Shown here piece by piece: positions 42,076-53,498 of a stretch of 64,000 nucleotides of DNA. Every line of letters begins with the position of its first letter. The first letter of the stretch is position 1. A program made the position numbers and the translations under genes. The notes below the pieces were generated by a model, which made no database searches, was not told the DNA's origin, and saw nothing but the letters and a program-made list of their open reading frames with translations. This DNA comes from Guillardia theta CCMP2712 (lineage: Eukaryota; Cryptophyceae; Pyrenomonadales; Geminigeraceae): the NCBI RefSeq assembly GCF_000315625.1, contig NW_005434654.1:190273-254272 (forward strand). The letters run 5' to 3'.

Positions 42076-44235
42076 ATGCATGACAAGCTGAGCACATTCT
42101 TGACACCTTGTTCCTCCATACAGCCGCAGACCCATTCTCAACATATTTCAGCTGGACCCGACAGGATCGGCAAAGTTGGCAGTCATGCCAGAGGTGAGGC
42201 TCATACACATAACGACACACGAGCTCATGCTATTGTTTCCCAGCGTTCAGACTGGCTCACCATCAACGGGGTTCCTCTGGAGAGGCGGCTGCAGACAGCG
42301 GCCGTCGCAGCTTTCGTCACTGCTCTACCGCTCATGCCGATGAGTGTCATGTGCCACATCTGCTCTCCTTTGCGATCGCTGACGATGCTGGTCAGACTTG
42401 CGATTGTCCTGCTCAGCAGGTGGCCCTACCAGCCTCTGATGATCTTGTACCTCACGTACTGGTAAGGGGGAACCGACGGGCGGGTTGTCAAATGACGTGT
42501 GATGGTTTCAGTTGCTTCTTCGATGCAAGTCCCCAGACCGGGAGGCGGAAGTCAGAATGGTTCCGAAACCTGGGGTTCTGGAAATACTTCAAGGATTTCT
42601 TTCCGATCTCAGTCAAGAAGACTTCGGGTTCTTGTTTGATGAGATTGGTTCGAGCATTGTGAACGATTCGAACGCAGAGCTGGATCCGACGAAGAACTAC
42701 ATCTTCGGGTATCATCCTCACGGCATTATTGGGTGCGGTCTCTATTTTGCTCTTGCTACCTCGTCGGGGTGCAGCCTTGATGAGAGAGCTCTCTCGTTGC
42801 CAGGTTTGGAGCAATCTCCTGTTTTGCGACAAACGCTCATGATCCTAAAACTCTTCTGCCTGGTAGGGTAGAAGGAAAACAGAGATATTCATGGATAGAG
42901 CAGGAGCGAGGGAGCGAGGGAGGAGAGGGGAAGGAGGGGAGGGAGGGAAGAGTCGGCTCATGTTTTCTCTGAAGGACTCGACCTTTATCTTCTCACCCTC
43001 CCAATTCAGTTTCGATTGCCATTCATCCGAGAGGTACTTGGCCGCCTCCCCCATCTCGTATGTGAGCCTCCGTGCAGGTCTGGCTGCTGATGGGCATCTG
43101 CGACAGCTCCAAGGAGACGTTTAAGAGAATTCTGTCCAAGGGTCCAGGATCGTCACTGGCTGTAGTAGTGGGAGGTGCAGCAGAAGCGTTAAAGGTGTGA
43201 AAGCTGCTCTTGCTGAATTCTGGTCGCTGACTGGTAGCAAGTCCTCACCGGGTAAGATCGATCTGACGCTCAATGCACGGAAAGGATTTGTAAGGCAGGT
43301 AAATACGAGGAGAGGAAATCGGGGAGTGCGGGGGAGCGGAGGAGAAAGCACAGGAAAGCGCAGGACAGGATGGAGTGAAAATGAAGCATGGAGGAGGAGG
43401 TGCTGAGTTTGAACTTGACTACAGGCGCTGCTTCATTCTGCTTCTCTTGTTCCTGTGATCGCCTTCGGGGAGACCGACGTGAGCTGATGATGGCATACGG
43501 AGGAGAAAGAAAGACCAACTGAACTTTGTGTCAGGTGTATGGTGTGTTGCAGAACCAGTTCTTCAAGAAAGTACAAGTCAGACTTCAGGTCTGTCTTGTC
43601 TTCTAGAGGAAGAAAGCTTGCTTATAGAAAAGTTTCAGAAATGGTTTGGGTTTGCCATGCCTTTGTTTCATGGCAGAGGAATCTTCAATTACAACTTCGG
43701 TCTCATTCCCCACAGACGTCCTATAACCGTCGTTTTGGGCAGGTGGACAACATTTCATCATCGTTATTTTCTTGTTCTCTTCTTCATTATCTCAATCATC
43801 ATCCCTTCCGTCATCATCATCACCACCATCATCATTATCATCATCATCACCACCACTACCACCACTTTGATTATCACTATGACCACCACTATGACTACCA
43901 TATCTCACGCCATTTCTTCTTCGTGTTCAAACTTTCATGCAGAGCCATCGAGGTACCAACGAATGATTCAGAGGGGAACCCGATTGCAGCCAAAGGTATG
44001 AGAATGACTTTGTTTCTTTCTTGTGACAGGAGCAAAACAGGAGAAAGGTGGCTTGTGGAATCCGATGAGGTGTTTGCTCTGTCGACTTATCGTTAAGCTC
44101 ACTTCTCGTTGATGACAGGGAAGAGCAATAGTTGCAAAGATTCACGCGCAGTATGTGGAAGAACTTCGCCAGTTGTATGACGAGAACAAAGAGAAGTTCT
44201 ATTCTCACTGCAATGCCACCTTGAGTGTAACATAG
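42076..44235 (+). CDS. DGAT2: Diacylglycerol acyltransferase type 2 (DGAT2-like)
   Basis: A multi-exon plus-strand gene. An N-terminal membrane part ('[14 protein letters not shown]') is followed in exon 2 (from 42512) by '[20 protein letters not shown]', the DGAT2 motif preceding 'FP'. After a 51-bp intron comes '[15 protein letters not shown]' with the HPHG active-site motif. Later exons encode '[13 protein letters not shown]', 'NARKGFVRQ', '[18 protein letters not shown]', '[20 protein letters not shown]' and the C-terminal '[16 protein letters not shown]', all in DGAT2 order. The enzyme makes triacylglycerol from diacylglycerol and acyl-CoA at the ER. The first exon start is uncertain: ATG 42076 is in frame, but a splice acceptor just before 42242 is equally possible. 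One intron (about 43742-43939) carries CAT/CAC repeats. The stop is at 44233-44235. Confidence 0.9.
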
Positions 44236-44406
44236 AAAAACTGAAGTCAAAGTCATATGTCATCATTGGGATTTATCTCGATGTCAACACGGTGTCTGAG
44301 GCAGGAAGACGAAGATTTGTGTACAAAATGTACTAAAGAATGCAAGCTAATGATCTACCACAAATCACACCTCCCAATAGGATGTATGGACAAGCCATTG
44401 TCCAGT

Positions 44407-46942
44407 TTAAACTTTCCTGCGCACAAGGAATTGATCTCTCCTCTTCATGTACTCCTCGAACGATTCGTTGCTCCTGCATGGAACGGTCACGATGATACTT
44501 CACTCCATCCTCACACTCACGGGATGGGGACAGGAGGAGGAACGTAATCATCCTCAACCTTTGGCTCCTCAATCTTCATTTCTACCTTTGGCTTCGGGGC
44601 CTCAACTGGCTCTACGACCTCAACCTTCTGCGGAGGAGCCGCAAGAATGGCTTCTCTGTGCTTCAAGTAGTCCTCGAACGACTCAGGGGTGGTCCCCTTC
44701 CTTGCCGTGTCCACGAACGCCACAGCCTGTGGCCTCACCTGCTCCTCGTCAACCGCGGCTCGAGGTGGAAGAAGCTTGACTCACCTCCTGCTTGGGTTGA
44801 GCTGGAGCAACTTTCTGCTCGGGCTGCTTGACAACTGCAGGAGCTGCGGAAGGAGGCTTGGTGGCAGGAGCAAAGGAGGAAGCAGGCGAGGTAACAGGGG
44901 CAGGGGCAGACGAAGGGGCAGGGGCAGACGGAGCGGGAGGGGCATAAGGAGCAGGCGATGCAGCAGGAGCTTCAGTTCTGGCACGAGGAGCGTAGCCTGA
45001 CGTCGAGTAGCTGATGCGATTTCCAGACTGAGCTTGAGGAGGTGCTTGAACAGGAGCGGGGGCCGGAGCTGCCGCAGCTGGCGCTGGTGCGGCTGCGGAT
45101 CCTCCCTGGCGTGCCTTCATGTACTCCTCGAACGACATCGCCGGCCTGCCTCCCTCGTCAGCCTCTCCCTTCTCTCCCTCCATCTCAGTCACTCACGGCA
45201 CGTAGGTCTGCTTGGACTTGGGGTCGTTGGGGTCGATCCTGGTCGAGACCGGGTCACGGGTGTGGGCCTTCTTCTCGCCGCCCCAGCCGGCGTCAGGGAG
45301 ATCTCCGGCATCCTGAGCTGGCTTGCCCTGCCAACCGCAAGTCAGATCAAGGCAATAGGTAAGCAAGCTCAGCTACCGCAGGTTCATTGTACTGAGGAGC
45401 GTAGGAAGCAGCAGGGGCGGAGGCGGGGGCCGAGCGAGCTCCGGGAGTGTATCCGCCAGTGGTGGAGTAGCTCACGCCCCTGCTCGGAGCAGCCGAGGAC
45501 TGGGGAGCGTAGGAAGGAGCAGCGCTGTACGAGGCCGAGGCAGCAGGAGCCGGGCTGGCCGAGCGAGCTCCGGGAGTGTATCCGCCAGTGGTGGAGTAGC
45601 TCACGCCCCTGCTCGGAGCAGCCGAGGACTGGGGAGCGTAGGAAGGAGCAGCGCTGTACGAGGCCGAGGCAGCAGGAGCCGGGCTGGCCGAGCGAGCTCC
45701 GGGAGTGTATCCGCCAGTGGTGGAGTAGCTCACGCCCCTGCTCGGAGCAGCCGAGGACTGGGGAGCGTAGGAAGGAGCAGCGCTGTACGAGGCCGAGGCC
45801 GCAGGAGCCGGGCTGGCCGAGCGAGCTCCGGGAGTGTATCCGCCAGTGGTGGAGTAGCTGATGCGTCCGCCAGAGGGAGCTGTGGAGATCAATCAGTTAC
45901 TTTAACTTGGAGTACTTGTCGTGCTACCAGCAGAAGAAGAGCTTGTTTGTTGCTCCGCTACAGAGGTTTGCAAACGCATGAGTATCTGGGAAACGTCTTT
46001 CGAATGGTTGTACCTGCTCTTTTCTTTTGAAGGTACTCTTCGTATGGTGACAAGGCTGCCTCTTGTTTGCTTGTCGGCGACGTGTTGGACTCTCCAGCCA
46101 TCCTTTTCTTCATGTACTCCTCGAAGCTTGTTGCTGGCCTGCTTGCAAGTCACTCACACCGCTCGGCTCAGACTACATGTCTTACGGCACGTAGGTCTGC
46201 TTCGACTTGGGGTCATTCCTGTCCAGGTGGGTTGAGACAGGATCGCGAGTGTGTGCTTTCTTCTCTCCTCCCCATCCTGCGTCTGGCAAATCGCCGGCAT
46301 CCTGAGCAGGCTTGCCGTACGTAGTCGTCTGACTTCTTCCAATGGTTTTCTACCAACATGGTCATGTATCGTCAGAGTTGACAAACATTTCTGTTACAGT
46401 TTCAATGACGCCGCTTGGGGCCACATAGTTCGAAGCTGGGATAGAAAAGACGGGTGATCTAGCCTTTCCTGAGGCTAAGGATTGAGCTCAGCTTGTACTA
46501 CATTTCCAACACACATGCAATACCTTGATTTTGTCTTCGCTTCATATACTCCTCGAATGACTCCGCTGGCCTGTAAAGCCTTGAGTGGAGCTGCAAAGCA
46601 CCCCACAAGAAGAACTCACGGCACGTAGGTCTGCTTGGACTTGGGGTCGTTGGGGTCGAGCCTGGTCGAGACCGGGTCACGGGTGTGGGCCTTCTTCTCG
46701 CCGCCCCAGCCGGCGTCAGGGAGATCTCCGGCATCTTGTGCTGGTCGATAAGAAAGGCGAAGCGAAACTTTCGACGGAGTCTACGAAGAGACAAATTTAG
46801 ATGTGAAAGGAGTTAAGGAATAAAGTGTAGACAGGGACAAGATGCAGTCTTGACATCAACAAGATTGTTCATATTGACTCACTGGAATACACGATCCCAC
46901 GAAAGCAGCAGGCGCAGACGACGAGGACAAAGGGGTGAGCAT
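44407..46942 (-). CDS. EEYMK/GW-module protein 1 (unrecognised family)
   Basis: About 12 exons. Exon 1 (46942-46883) is a 20-residue leader 'MLTPLSSSSAPAAFVGSCIP'. Exon 2 (46780-46620, 161 bp) encodes 'LRLSYRPAQ' and then the GW module 'DLPDAGWGGEKKAHTRDP' ending 'KQTYVP' in phase 2. Next come an 'SFEEYMKRR' exon, a short exon ('NYVAPSGVIETVTE'), a second GW exon, a second EEYMK exon, and a Ser/Gln exon. Then comes the YSTTGGYTP array (45882-45375), a third GW exon, a third EEYMK exon with a Pro/Ala-rich tail, an exon with 'SFEDYLKHREAIL', and a final 'SFEEYMKRRDQ' exon stopping at 44407. The C-terminal reading 'AVAELAYLLP' after the array is an intron. Function is unknown. The leader could be a plastid transit peptide, but no clear ER signal is present. 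Confidence 0.75.
45375..45875 (-). repeat. 129-bp (43-residue) YSTTGGYTP repeat array in protein 1
   Basis: Four units of 'SYSTTGGYTPGARSASPAPA' plus 'YSAAPSYAPQSSA', spaced 129 bp apart. Nucleotide identity between units is near complete, which implies recent expansion or homogenisation. Confidence 0.9.
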
Positions 46943-46969
46943 GGCGGCGCTGGAGGCTGCGTGGGTGCT

Positions 46970-47240
46970 GCTGACTAAAGGTTTTACAGCCAAAAAAAAT
47001 TATGTTTTACAGCGAAAAAAACTCCGAAACGCAGTTTACAGCCTACCTGTACCCACCATTCTGGAGATGGTTAAGTCATGACCCCCTTAAATCCCTGACA
47101 AGTACCCACCCAAATTCAGGTTTAGATGTCACCGAGAATAACCCACCTTGGTCCATGCGGGCGGCTGTTGCCCTACCAAGTACCACAAGGTACCCCACCC
47201 CCGGCCCTCCATATCTCGTTGATTCCCTCCCGTCTGGTTT
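46970..47240. repeat. C-run/G-run island upstream of protein 1, with TTTTACAG words
   Basis: Contains three close copies of the word at about 46981, 47001 and 47033 ('gttttacagcc', 'gttttacagcg', 'gtttacagcc'), then C-run sequence ('tacccacc', 'gacccccttaaatccc', 'taccccacccccgg'). It is similar in style to the other G-run islands. Confidence 0.55.
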
Positions 47241-47289
47241 TAGCCAGATGGTATAGTGAAACTATTACTCAACTTGACAGCGACAGCTG

Positions 47290-48390
47290 CTGGCTCCATC
47301 ATGTCACGGGGTCCTGACGGGGTCCCGGGCCGGAAGTTGAAGGGCGGGGGGGACCGTCCCGGAAGTCACAGGCCCTTCAGTGTCCGCCAGCAAGCCTACG
47401 GGGGTACAGCCTCTGATGAGAGGCCGGCCCGGCCAGTCACTCCCTGTCCGGCCCGTCAGGTGAGGCTCCGGCCGGGACTCGGGACTCCAGACGGTGGCAG
47501 TCAGACTTTACTCAAAGTTAAGTGAAAGTTAAAAATCAGTACGAGGACAATCAGGAGACGGTCGAGGAAGTAGCCTGAGGCCAAACGGCGAGAAGAGAAA
47601 AGACAGCGAGAACCGTGGCAAACCTATTCCTGCCCGGCCAACTGCTGTCCCCCAACCTAACTGATACCTTCACTTAACTGCGCGCAGGACAGTTCCCCCG
47701 CACCATGCCAGCGACATCCTGATCGCTGTGGCCGCCGCCGAAGGAATGAGACTGATCGGACGCATACCGGAACGCACCCGCGATGATGGCAGCGAAGGAC
47801 AGCGACGAAAGATCCTGGACCGGACTCCGGGATGCGTTTGCACGTCGTCGGACCACCTGAGACGCGGAGTCTTGCGAGGCCGACTCCTCGCCGGAGTCGG
47901 AGACTCCCGACCATCTGAGGCTGAGCACGGTGATATTAAGTCACACGGACGGTAAAGGCTCCCGCCCGGCGTGAACGGCGGCGGCCCGGGCCGTCCGGGG
48001 ACGCCGTATCATCGGACTCAGTACGGTCCACTGGCCACGGGGGGCCCCCGCCGGACGGTGACTTAGCAACTCAAAGCCTAGTCACTCATAATTAAGCGGC
48101 GGCACAGCGGCAGTACGGTCAAGTCACTGACGGCGGCGGCCATACGGCGAGACTCGAGAAACTCCGCAACTTAGTTGAATCATAGTACACGGTGACCGTA
48201 CGGGGAGCTCTTGAACTTATCGGAAGTCGGAAGTTCCCCCGCATGCCCGGTGGGCCCGGCCTGAGCCTGCGGCACTGAGGCAGTGCCCGGCCGCCCGGGT
48301 GACTCAAACTGAGTCTGCCCCCGATCAACTTACCGGGCCGCGGCCCGGCCCGCCGCCGGGCGGCGTTGCCGCAAGTTTGTGGCAATGCGC
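47290..48390. repeat. GC-rich island with inverted relic of the PP2C-region repeat
   Basis: High-GC sequence of CCGG, GACTC and CGTACGG words. At about 47505-47570 the plus strand reads 'ctttactcaaagttaag', then 'cagtacgaggacaatcaggag'. This is the reverse complement of the 'ctcctgatcgtcctggtact ... ttaactttgagtaaag' block found at about 22270-22316 and 24600-24642, with small differences. No gene is supported. Confidence 0.65.
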
Positions 48391-49586
48391 GCTTGAGGAT
48401 TCCTTCTGCATGCTGCTCCTGTCCCGCCCTTCCTTATTACCATACCTCCTCCGTTCTCCACCCCTCCTCTCATCTATCGTTCACCTGTTCTGCATACATT
48501 CCATCTTTCAGGCCCTCCTTCCTTTGAGCCTGAACTCTGAATGCTTCCTTCACATTTCCTGTCCCATCCTCCTCCTCGATCATAGTGTCCTTCCTTTTCC
48601 TGATATGATAGACTTCCAACATTTTCTGAGTTAGGTTACTGCTTTTTCTCTGATATGATAGACTTCCAACATTTTCTGAGTTAGGTTACTGCTTTTTCGT
48701 CCTCTCCCGTCATCCATTCTTTTCCAAATCTTTTCCGATCTCTGAATTTGCATTTCACCTATATCTCCTTGTTTCCACATCCTTTTCCGTCCTTTCCTTT
48801 CAAGACCTCCTCTGCTTTCCCCCCTTCCCTTTCTCTTTTTCCCTCATTTTCTTTCCTCGCCTTCTTTCCTTGGGATTCCTACTCCTCCACTCTTGAACCA
48901 CCACCATCTCCTCCTTCCAATTGCCCGCTCCAAACTTGTCTTGATACAATCCATACGGCTGGTTACATGAGTGTTCTCCTTGCCATTCTGATTCTTAAGC
49001 CAATAATCATCAAAACACTGAACATTTTACTTTACCGATGCCTCTGGTAGTCTTCTTGCGAATGCTTGCTTACCCTGAATGCTCCTCTACACTGTTTCTC
49101 TCTGCTCTTATTCCGAATCCCGGCTTGGTAACCTTGCTTTATACTTGCTATCTTTTCTTTGTCTCCCCAACCCTATGCTGCTCGCTGATTTGCTTGTGAC
49201 TCTTAAAGCTTCTTCCTTGCCTTCCTCTCCAAATACCTTCCTCTTGATCACCTTCCCGTTCCCAGGCAGTGTGTGCAAATCCATCAGGCCGAGCATCAAG
49301 ATCAAACAGATCAAATTCTTATCATGCACTGATCGTCAGTTGAAGAGAGCACTTTGCATTTTTGGGTATTCGCTGCGTTGTTGTCGGTTCTGATTTCCTC
49401 GTTCTCCACACTGGATTTCCTCGTTCTCAACATAGTCATTTCAAGAAGACACTGGGTGGTTCGAAAGAAAGCGCAATGCTGAAAATTATGTCGAAATTGA
49501 ACACAGTACAATTTTGGGATCAAATCTTCAATGAATAGGAAAAAGAACAGAAGGAGTAACTACGATGCTAATCGAAGACACCTCCT
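48391..49586. other. Pyrimidine-rich non-coding region
   Basis: T/C-rich sequence of about 1.2 kb between the GC island and the stop of protein 2. Short plus-strand frames are hydrophobic only because of composition. It contains a 50-bp tandem duplication. Nothing else is recognised. Confidence 0.5.
48600..48699. repeat. 50-bp perfect tandem duplication
   Basis: The unit starting 'ctgatatgatagacttccaa' at about 48600 recurs at about 48650 with no difference visible through 'ggttactgcttttt'. Confidence 0.9.
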
Positions 49587-52054
49587 TTACTTGCCAGCTG
49601 CTTGTCTGCGCTTGAGGTATTCTTCAAAGGACTCGGCAGGCCTGGTATATCGTTAGAAACTGCTTCACAAAACAAAAAGAAAACATACGGAATGTAGGTC
49701 TGCTTGGACTTGGGGTCGTTGGGGTCGAGCCTGGTCGAGACCGGGTCACGGGTGTGGGCCTTCTTCTCGCCGCCCCAGCCGGCGTCAGGGAGATCTCCGG
49801 CATCCTGTGCTGGCTTGCCCTGCAAACCATGGGTCAAAGATATCCTCAGGGCCAAGCATAATACATACCGCCATAACAGGGGCAGAGCTGTATGAAGAGG
49901 ATCTACTAGGAGTGTAGCCTGACGTCGAGTAGCTGATGCGATTTCCAGTTTGCTGCTGGAGCGAGGCTTGATAAGAAGAGAACGATGGAGCTGGAGCCGG
50001 AGCAGGAGCTGCTGCAGCTGGCGCTGGTGCGGCTGCGGATCCTCCCTGGCGTGCCTTCATGTACTCCTCGAACGACATCGCCGGCCTGCCTCCCTCGTCA
50101 GCCTCTCCCTTCTCTCCCTCCGTCTCAGTCACTCACGGCACGTAGGTCTGCTTGGACTTGGGGTCGTTGGGGTCGATCCTGGTCGAGACCGGGTCACGGG
50201 TGTGGGCCTTCTTCTCGCCGCCCCAGCCGGCGTCAGGGAGATCTCCGGCATCCTGTGCTGGCTTGCCCTGCCAACCGCAAGTCAGATCAAGGCAATAGGT
50301 AAGCAAGCTCAGCTACCGCAGGTTCATTGTACTGAGGAGCGTAGGAAGCAGCAGGGGCGGAGGCGGGGGCCGAGCGAGCTCCGGGAGTGTATCCGCCAGT
50401 GGTAGAGTAGCTCACGCCCCTGCTCGGAGCAGCCGAGGACTGGGGAGCGTAGGAAGGAGCAGCGCTGTACGAGGCCGAGGCAGCAGGAGCCGGGCTGGCC
50501 GAGCGGCCGCGAGGAGTGTATCCGCCAGTGGTGGAGTAGCTGATGCGTCCGCCAGAGGGAGCCGAGGACTGGGGAGCGTAGGAAGGAGCAGCGCTGTACG
50601 AGGCCGAGGCAGCAGGAGCCGGGCTGGCCGAGCGGCCGCGAGGAGTGTATCCGCCAGTGGTGGAGTAGCTGATGCGTCCGCCAGAGGGAGCCGAGGACTG
50701 GGGAGCGTAGGAAGGAGCAGCGCTGTACGAGGCCGAGGCAGCAGGAGCCGGGCTGGCCGAGCGGCCGCGAGGAGTGTATCCGCCAGTGGTGGAGTAGCTG
50801 ATGCGTCCGCCAGAGGGAGCCGAGGACTGGGGAGCGTAGGAAGGAGCAGCGCTGTACGAGGCCGAGGCAGCAGGAGCCGGGCTGGCCGAGCGGCCGCGAG
50901 GAGTGTATCCGCCAGTGGTGGAGTAGCTGATGCGTCCGCCAGAGGGAGCCGAGGACTGGGGAGCGTAGGAAGGAGCAGCGCTGTACGAGGCCGAGGCAGC
51001 AGGAGCCGGGCTGACCGAGCGAGCTCCGGGAGTGTATCCGCCAGTGGTGGAGTAGCTGATGCGTCCGCCTGATGGCGCTGCAGATGGAGAATAAGAAGCA
51101 GCGGGAGATGATGCTGCCGCAGCTGGCGCTGGTGCGGCTGCGGATCCTCCCTGGCGTGCCTTCATGTACTCCTCGAACGACATCGCCGGCCTGCCTCCCT
51201 CGTCAGCCTCTCCCTTCTCTCCCTCCGTCTCAGTCACTCACGGCACGTAGGTCTGCTTGGACTTGGGGTCGTTGGGGTCGACCCTGGTCGAGACCGGGTC
51301 ACGGGTGTGGGCCTTCTTCTCGCCGCCCCAGCCGGCGTCAGGGAGATCTCCGGCATCCTGAGCTGGCTTTCCTCCGTACGAAGGGGCCGCAGCAGCTGCT
51401 GGCTGGGCAGTGGCACCCTGCCTTTTCTTCATGTACTCCTCAAACAGAGATGGCTTCGAATCAGCTGACGGCTCAGCACGAGAGCTCTTCACAGACTTCT
51501 GCAACTTGCAAAATCAGAGAACAATCTTTGTTCAATGTAATGACCAACCAGATCCACAACGCCGCTGCCTGCAGAGAACGACGAACCGGAGATTGGTGCA
51601 ACATATGTTTGCGCAGTCTTGGACCCTGCAGACATTCTCAATGGATGATTTCAACATGTTTCAATTTGCATTACCTCCAGAATTACGTCTCTTCAAATAT
51701 TCTTCAAAGGATTCAGCAGGCCTAACAGATGTCAGATACTTTCTCAGTCACAACGAACTGCTTACGGAACGTAAGTCTGCTTAGCCTTGGGGTCACTTGG
51801 ATCCATCCTGGTAGGCTTCGGATCCCTGGTGTGTGCTTTCTTCTCTCCACCCCAGCCGGCATCAGGTAGATCTCCAGCATCCTGCGCAGGCCGATAGGAC
51901 ATGCGGAGGACAGTGGGGGCAGTGGCCTAGCACAATGTCGGCAAGGGATAGCAAGACAATCTTCTGTCATTGTACTTACCGAGGATACATGAGACCCAGG
52001 AAGCACAGGATTGACAGTGGGAGCAAAGGCTGCAGTTGGCAGCTTGGAGAGCAT
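49587..52054 (-). CDS. EEYMK/GW-module protein 2 (unrecognised family)
   Basis: About 10 exons. Exon 1 (52054-51980) gives 'MLSKLPTAAFAPTVNPVL'. Exon 2 gives 'ATAPTVLRMSYRPAQ' plus a GW module with 'DPKPTRMDPSDPKAK'. Exon 3 is 'PAESFEEYLKRRNSG'. Exon 4 ('TYVAPISGSSF...SGVVDL') matches an exon in protein 3. Exon 5 fuses an EEYMK module ('SLFEEYMKKRQ') to a GW module without an intron. Exon 6 has an EEYMK module and a long YSTTGGYTP array (about 51075-50345), spliced from 'NEPA' to a GW exon ('GKPAQDAG'). Then EEYMK, GW and a terminal 'SFEEYLKRRQAAGK' exon follow, with the stop at 49587. 'AAFAP' and 'LRMS' resemble red-plastid transit and processing motifs, but no typical signal peptide precedes them. 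Function is unknown. Confidence 0.75.
50345..51075 (-). repeat. YSTTGGYTP repeat array in protein 2
   Basis: Six to seven 129-bp units. Most carry 'YTPRGRSASPAP' and the end units 'YTPGARS', with near-identical nucleotides between units. Confidence 0.9.
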
Positions 52055-53498
52055 GGCGATCAACAAGCGGCGATGCGGTGAGGAATGGAGGGATCGTGGA
52101 AGGGCAAGATGAAGGGGATACCCCTAAGTGGGGGGAGGAAAAAAAAAAGAGAAAAATAAGGATTTTGGTGGGTGGTCAGGGAAAACGTGGGGTAGTCAAG
52201 TGGGATTCGCCAGGTGGGTACTACCTCTTAGAAGGTCGCGTTTACCCCCTTCCGATTCTCTTTACAGGTCCCAGAAGGGGTTGGTCCTAGGAAATCCAGG
52301 GGGTATTTGAAGGGAAGAAATGGGGTCCAAGGAGGTTCACCAGCCTTGATCTCAGCGTACTTTTACCACCTGTACCTGTCTTTTTGGGGTTATGAGGGGG
52401 TAGGGGGGTATTGTTTCAGGCTCGCCCCAGCACTAGAATCGCCCCCCCGCCTCAGATGTCCTCTAAGAGGTTCCTACCCCAGAACCCTGCCGATTCCCAT
52501 CAACCTGCAGGATTTCTACCCCCCTCCCTCCCCCCCCCACCCCCCACCCCCGGGTCTAGCTCCGGCAGGTATAAAGGGCTGCACCTGGTAAGCAGCTTCA
52601 AGAGAACCTAGGCCTTCGCCCCCGGCCCAGGAACCCGGGAGTTTAGACTCTTTTGGTCGGGGGTAGACACCGAGGGGTAGAATGGGTACCCCTCTATCGA
52701 TGATCGACACCTACTACATGTATTTCACCCACCCGTCGGTGAAAGGGGGCCCTTGCAAGCCAAGCAGTGCTGACCAAATGCCTCCCCCATTCCTTTTATG
52801 TCTAAACGCGTACTGCTTTAGCTCATTTTCGGTAGTGGGCGACCCTAGCCAGTAGAGACGCTTGTAAGGGATGAAGTACTTTAGGAGGTAGGAGGAGATG
52901 GGTACGTGGGTGGGGTCAATTTTTTTCATCTTTTTTTCTTTTTCTTTCTTTTTCTTTCTTTTTCTTTCTTTTTCTTTTCTTTTTTCCTCCTGTAAAAACC
53001 TTGGTGTATGCTTTCTTTTTTCCAACGATGGGATAATGGGGGGTAGGGGTGCTGGTAATATTATAACGTACCCGTGCTTGTGGCTTCTTCCTTCTAAGAG
53101 AATGACCCCGTGATACGAACCCTTTCCTCACGTGTACCCCTCGTTTCCGCCTTGTATCCCCTGTAAAAACAACCCCACCCCACCCTCGTGATGCCTAAAC
53201 TATATCCCACCCTACCTTATTTTCAACGACGCGTTTGGCATCCCCACCCCGTCATCAATGCAAAAGCCATGGTCACACCCCCTCGACGACATCGAATTTG
53301 GGGGTATTCGCAACCCTAGAGATGGCCTTGGGTCTCATGAATCTACCCCTACCCCCTTTTCGACTTCCATAGACCCCGACCCATCGGACTTCACCCTTAG
53401 AACTTTTCCCGAGTCCACCTCAGGTTTCTGACTACCCGTCTCTTTCACCAAAGACTACCCTACCAATCGTCACCTGCTACTCCCGCCGCAATCCCGCC
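52055..53498. promoter_or_regulatory. 1.44-kb divergent intergenic region of proteins 2 and 3 with switching G/C skew
   Basis: It lies between two divergently transcribed paralogues. The side next to protein 2 (minus) has G-runs on the plus strand (52110-52410, 'ggggggagg', 'ggtgggtggtcaggg', 'atgagggggtagggggg'). The side next to protein 3 has C-runs on the plus strand (53135-53480, 'aaccccaccccaccc', 'tatcccaccctacc'). So each gene has C-runs on its own sense strand upstream. CTGTAAAAA words occur at about 52991 and 53161, and TTTACAG at about 52262. A 'ctttttcttt' tract lies at about 52930-52985. No gene or RNA was recognised. The regulatory role is inference from position. Confidence 0.5.

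Noticed and set aside
45034-45861. 275-residue plus-strand frame opposite protein 1
   Set aside because: It is the antisense of the YSTTGGYTP array; repeat structure keeps it open. The minus strand has coherent exons and splice sites.
50287-50345. 'AVAELAYLLP' C-terminus of the repeat ORFs (also at 45350 and 56070)
   Set aside because: The same sequence is a good intron (gtagctgagc ... ttggcag) that joins 'NEPA' to the next GW exon in all three genes.
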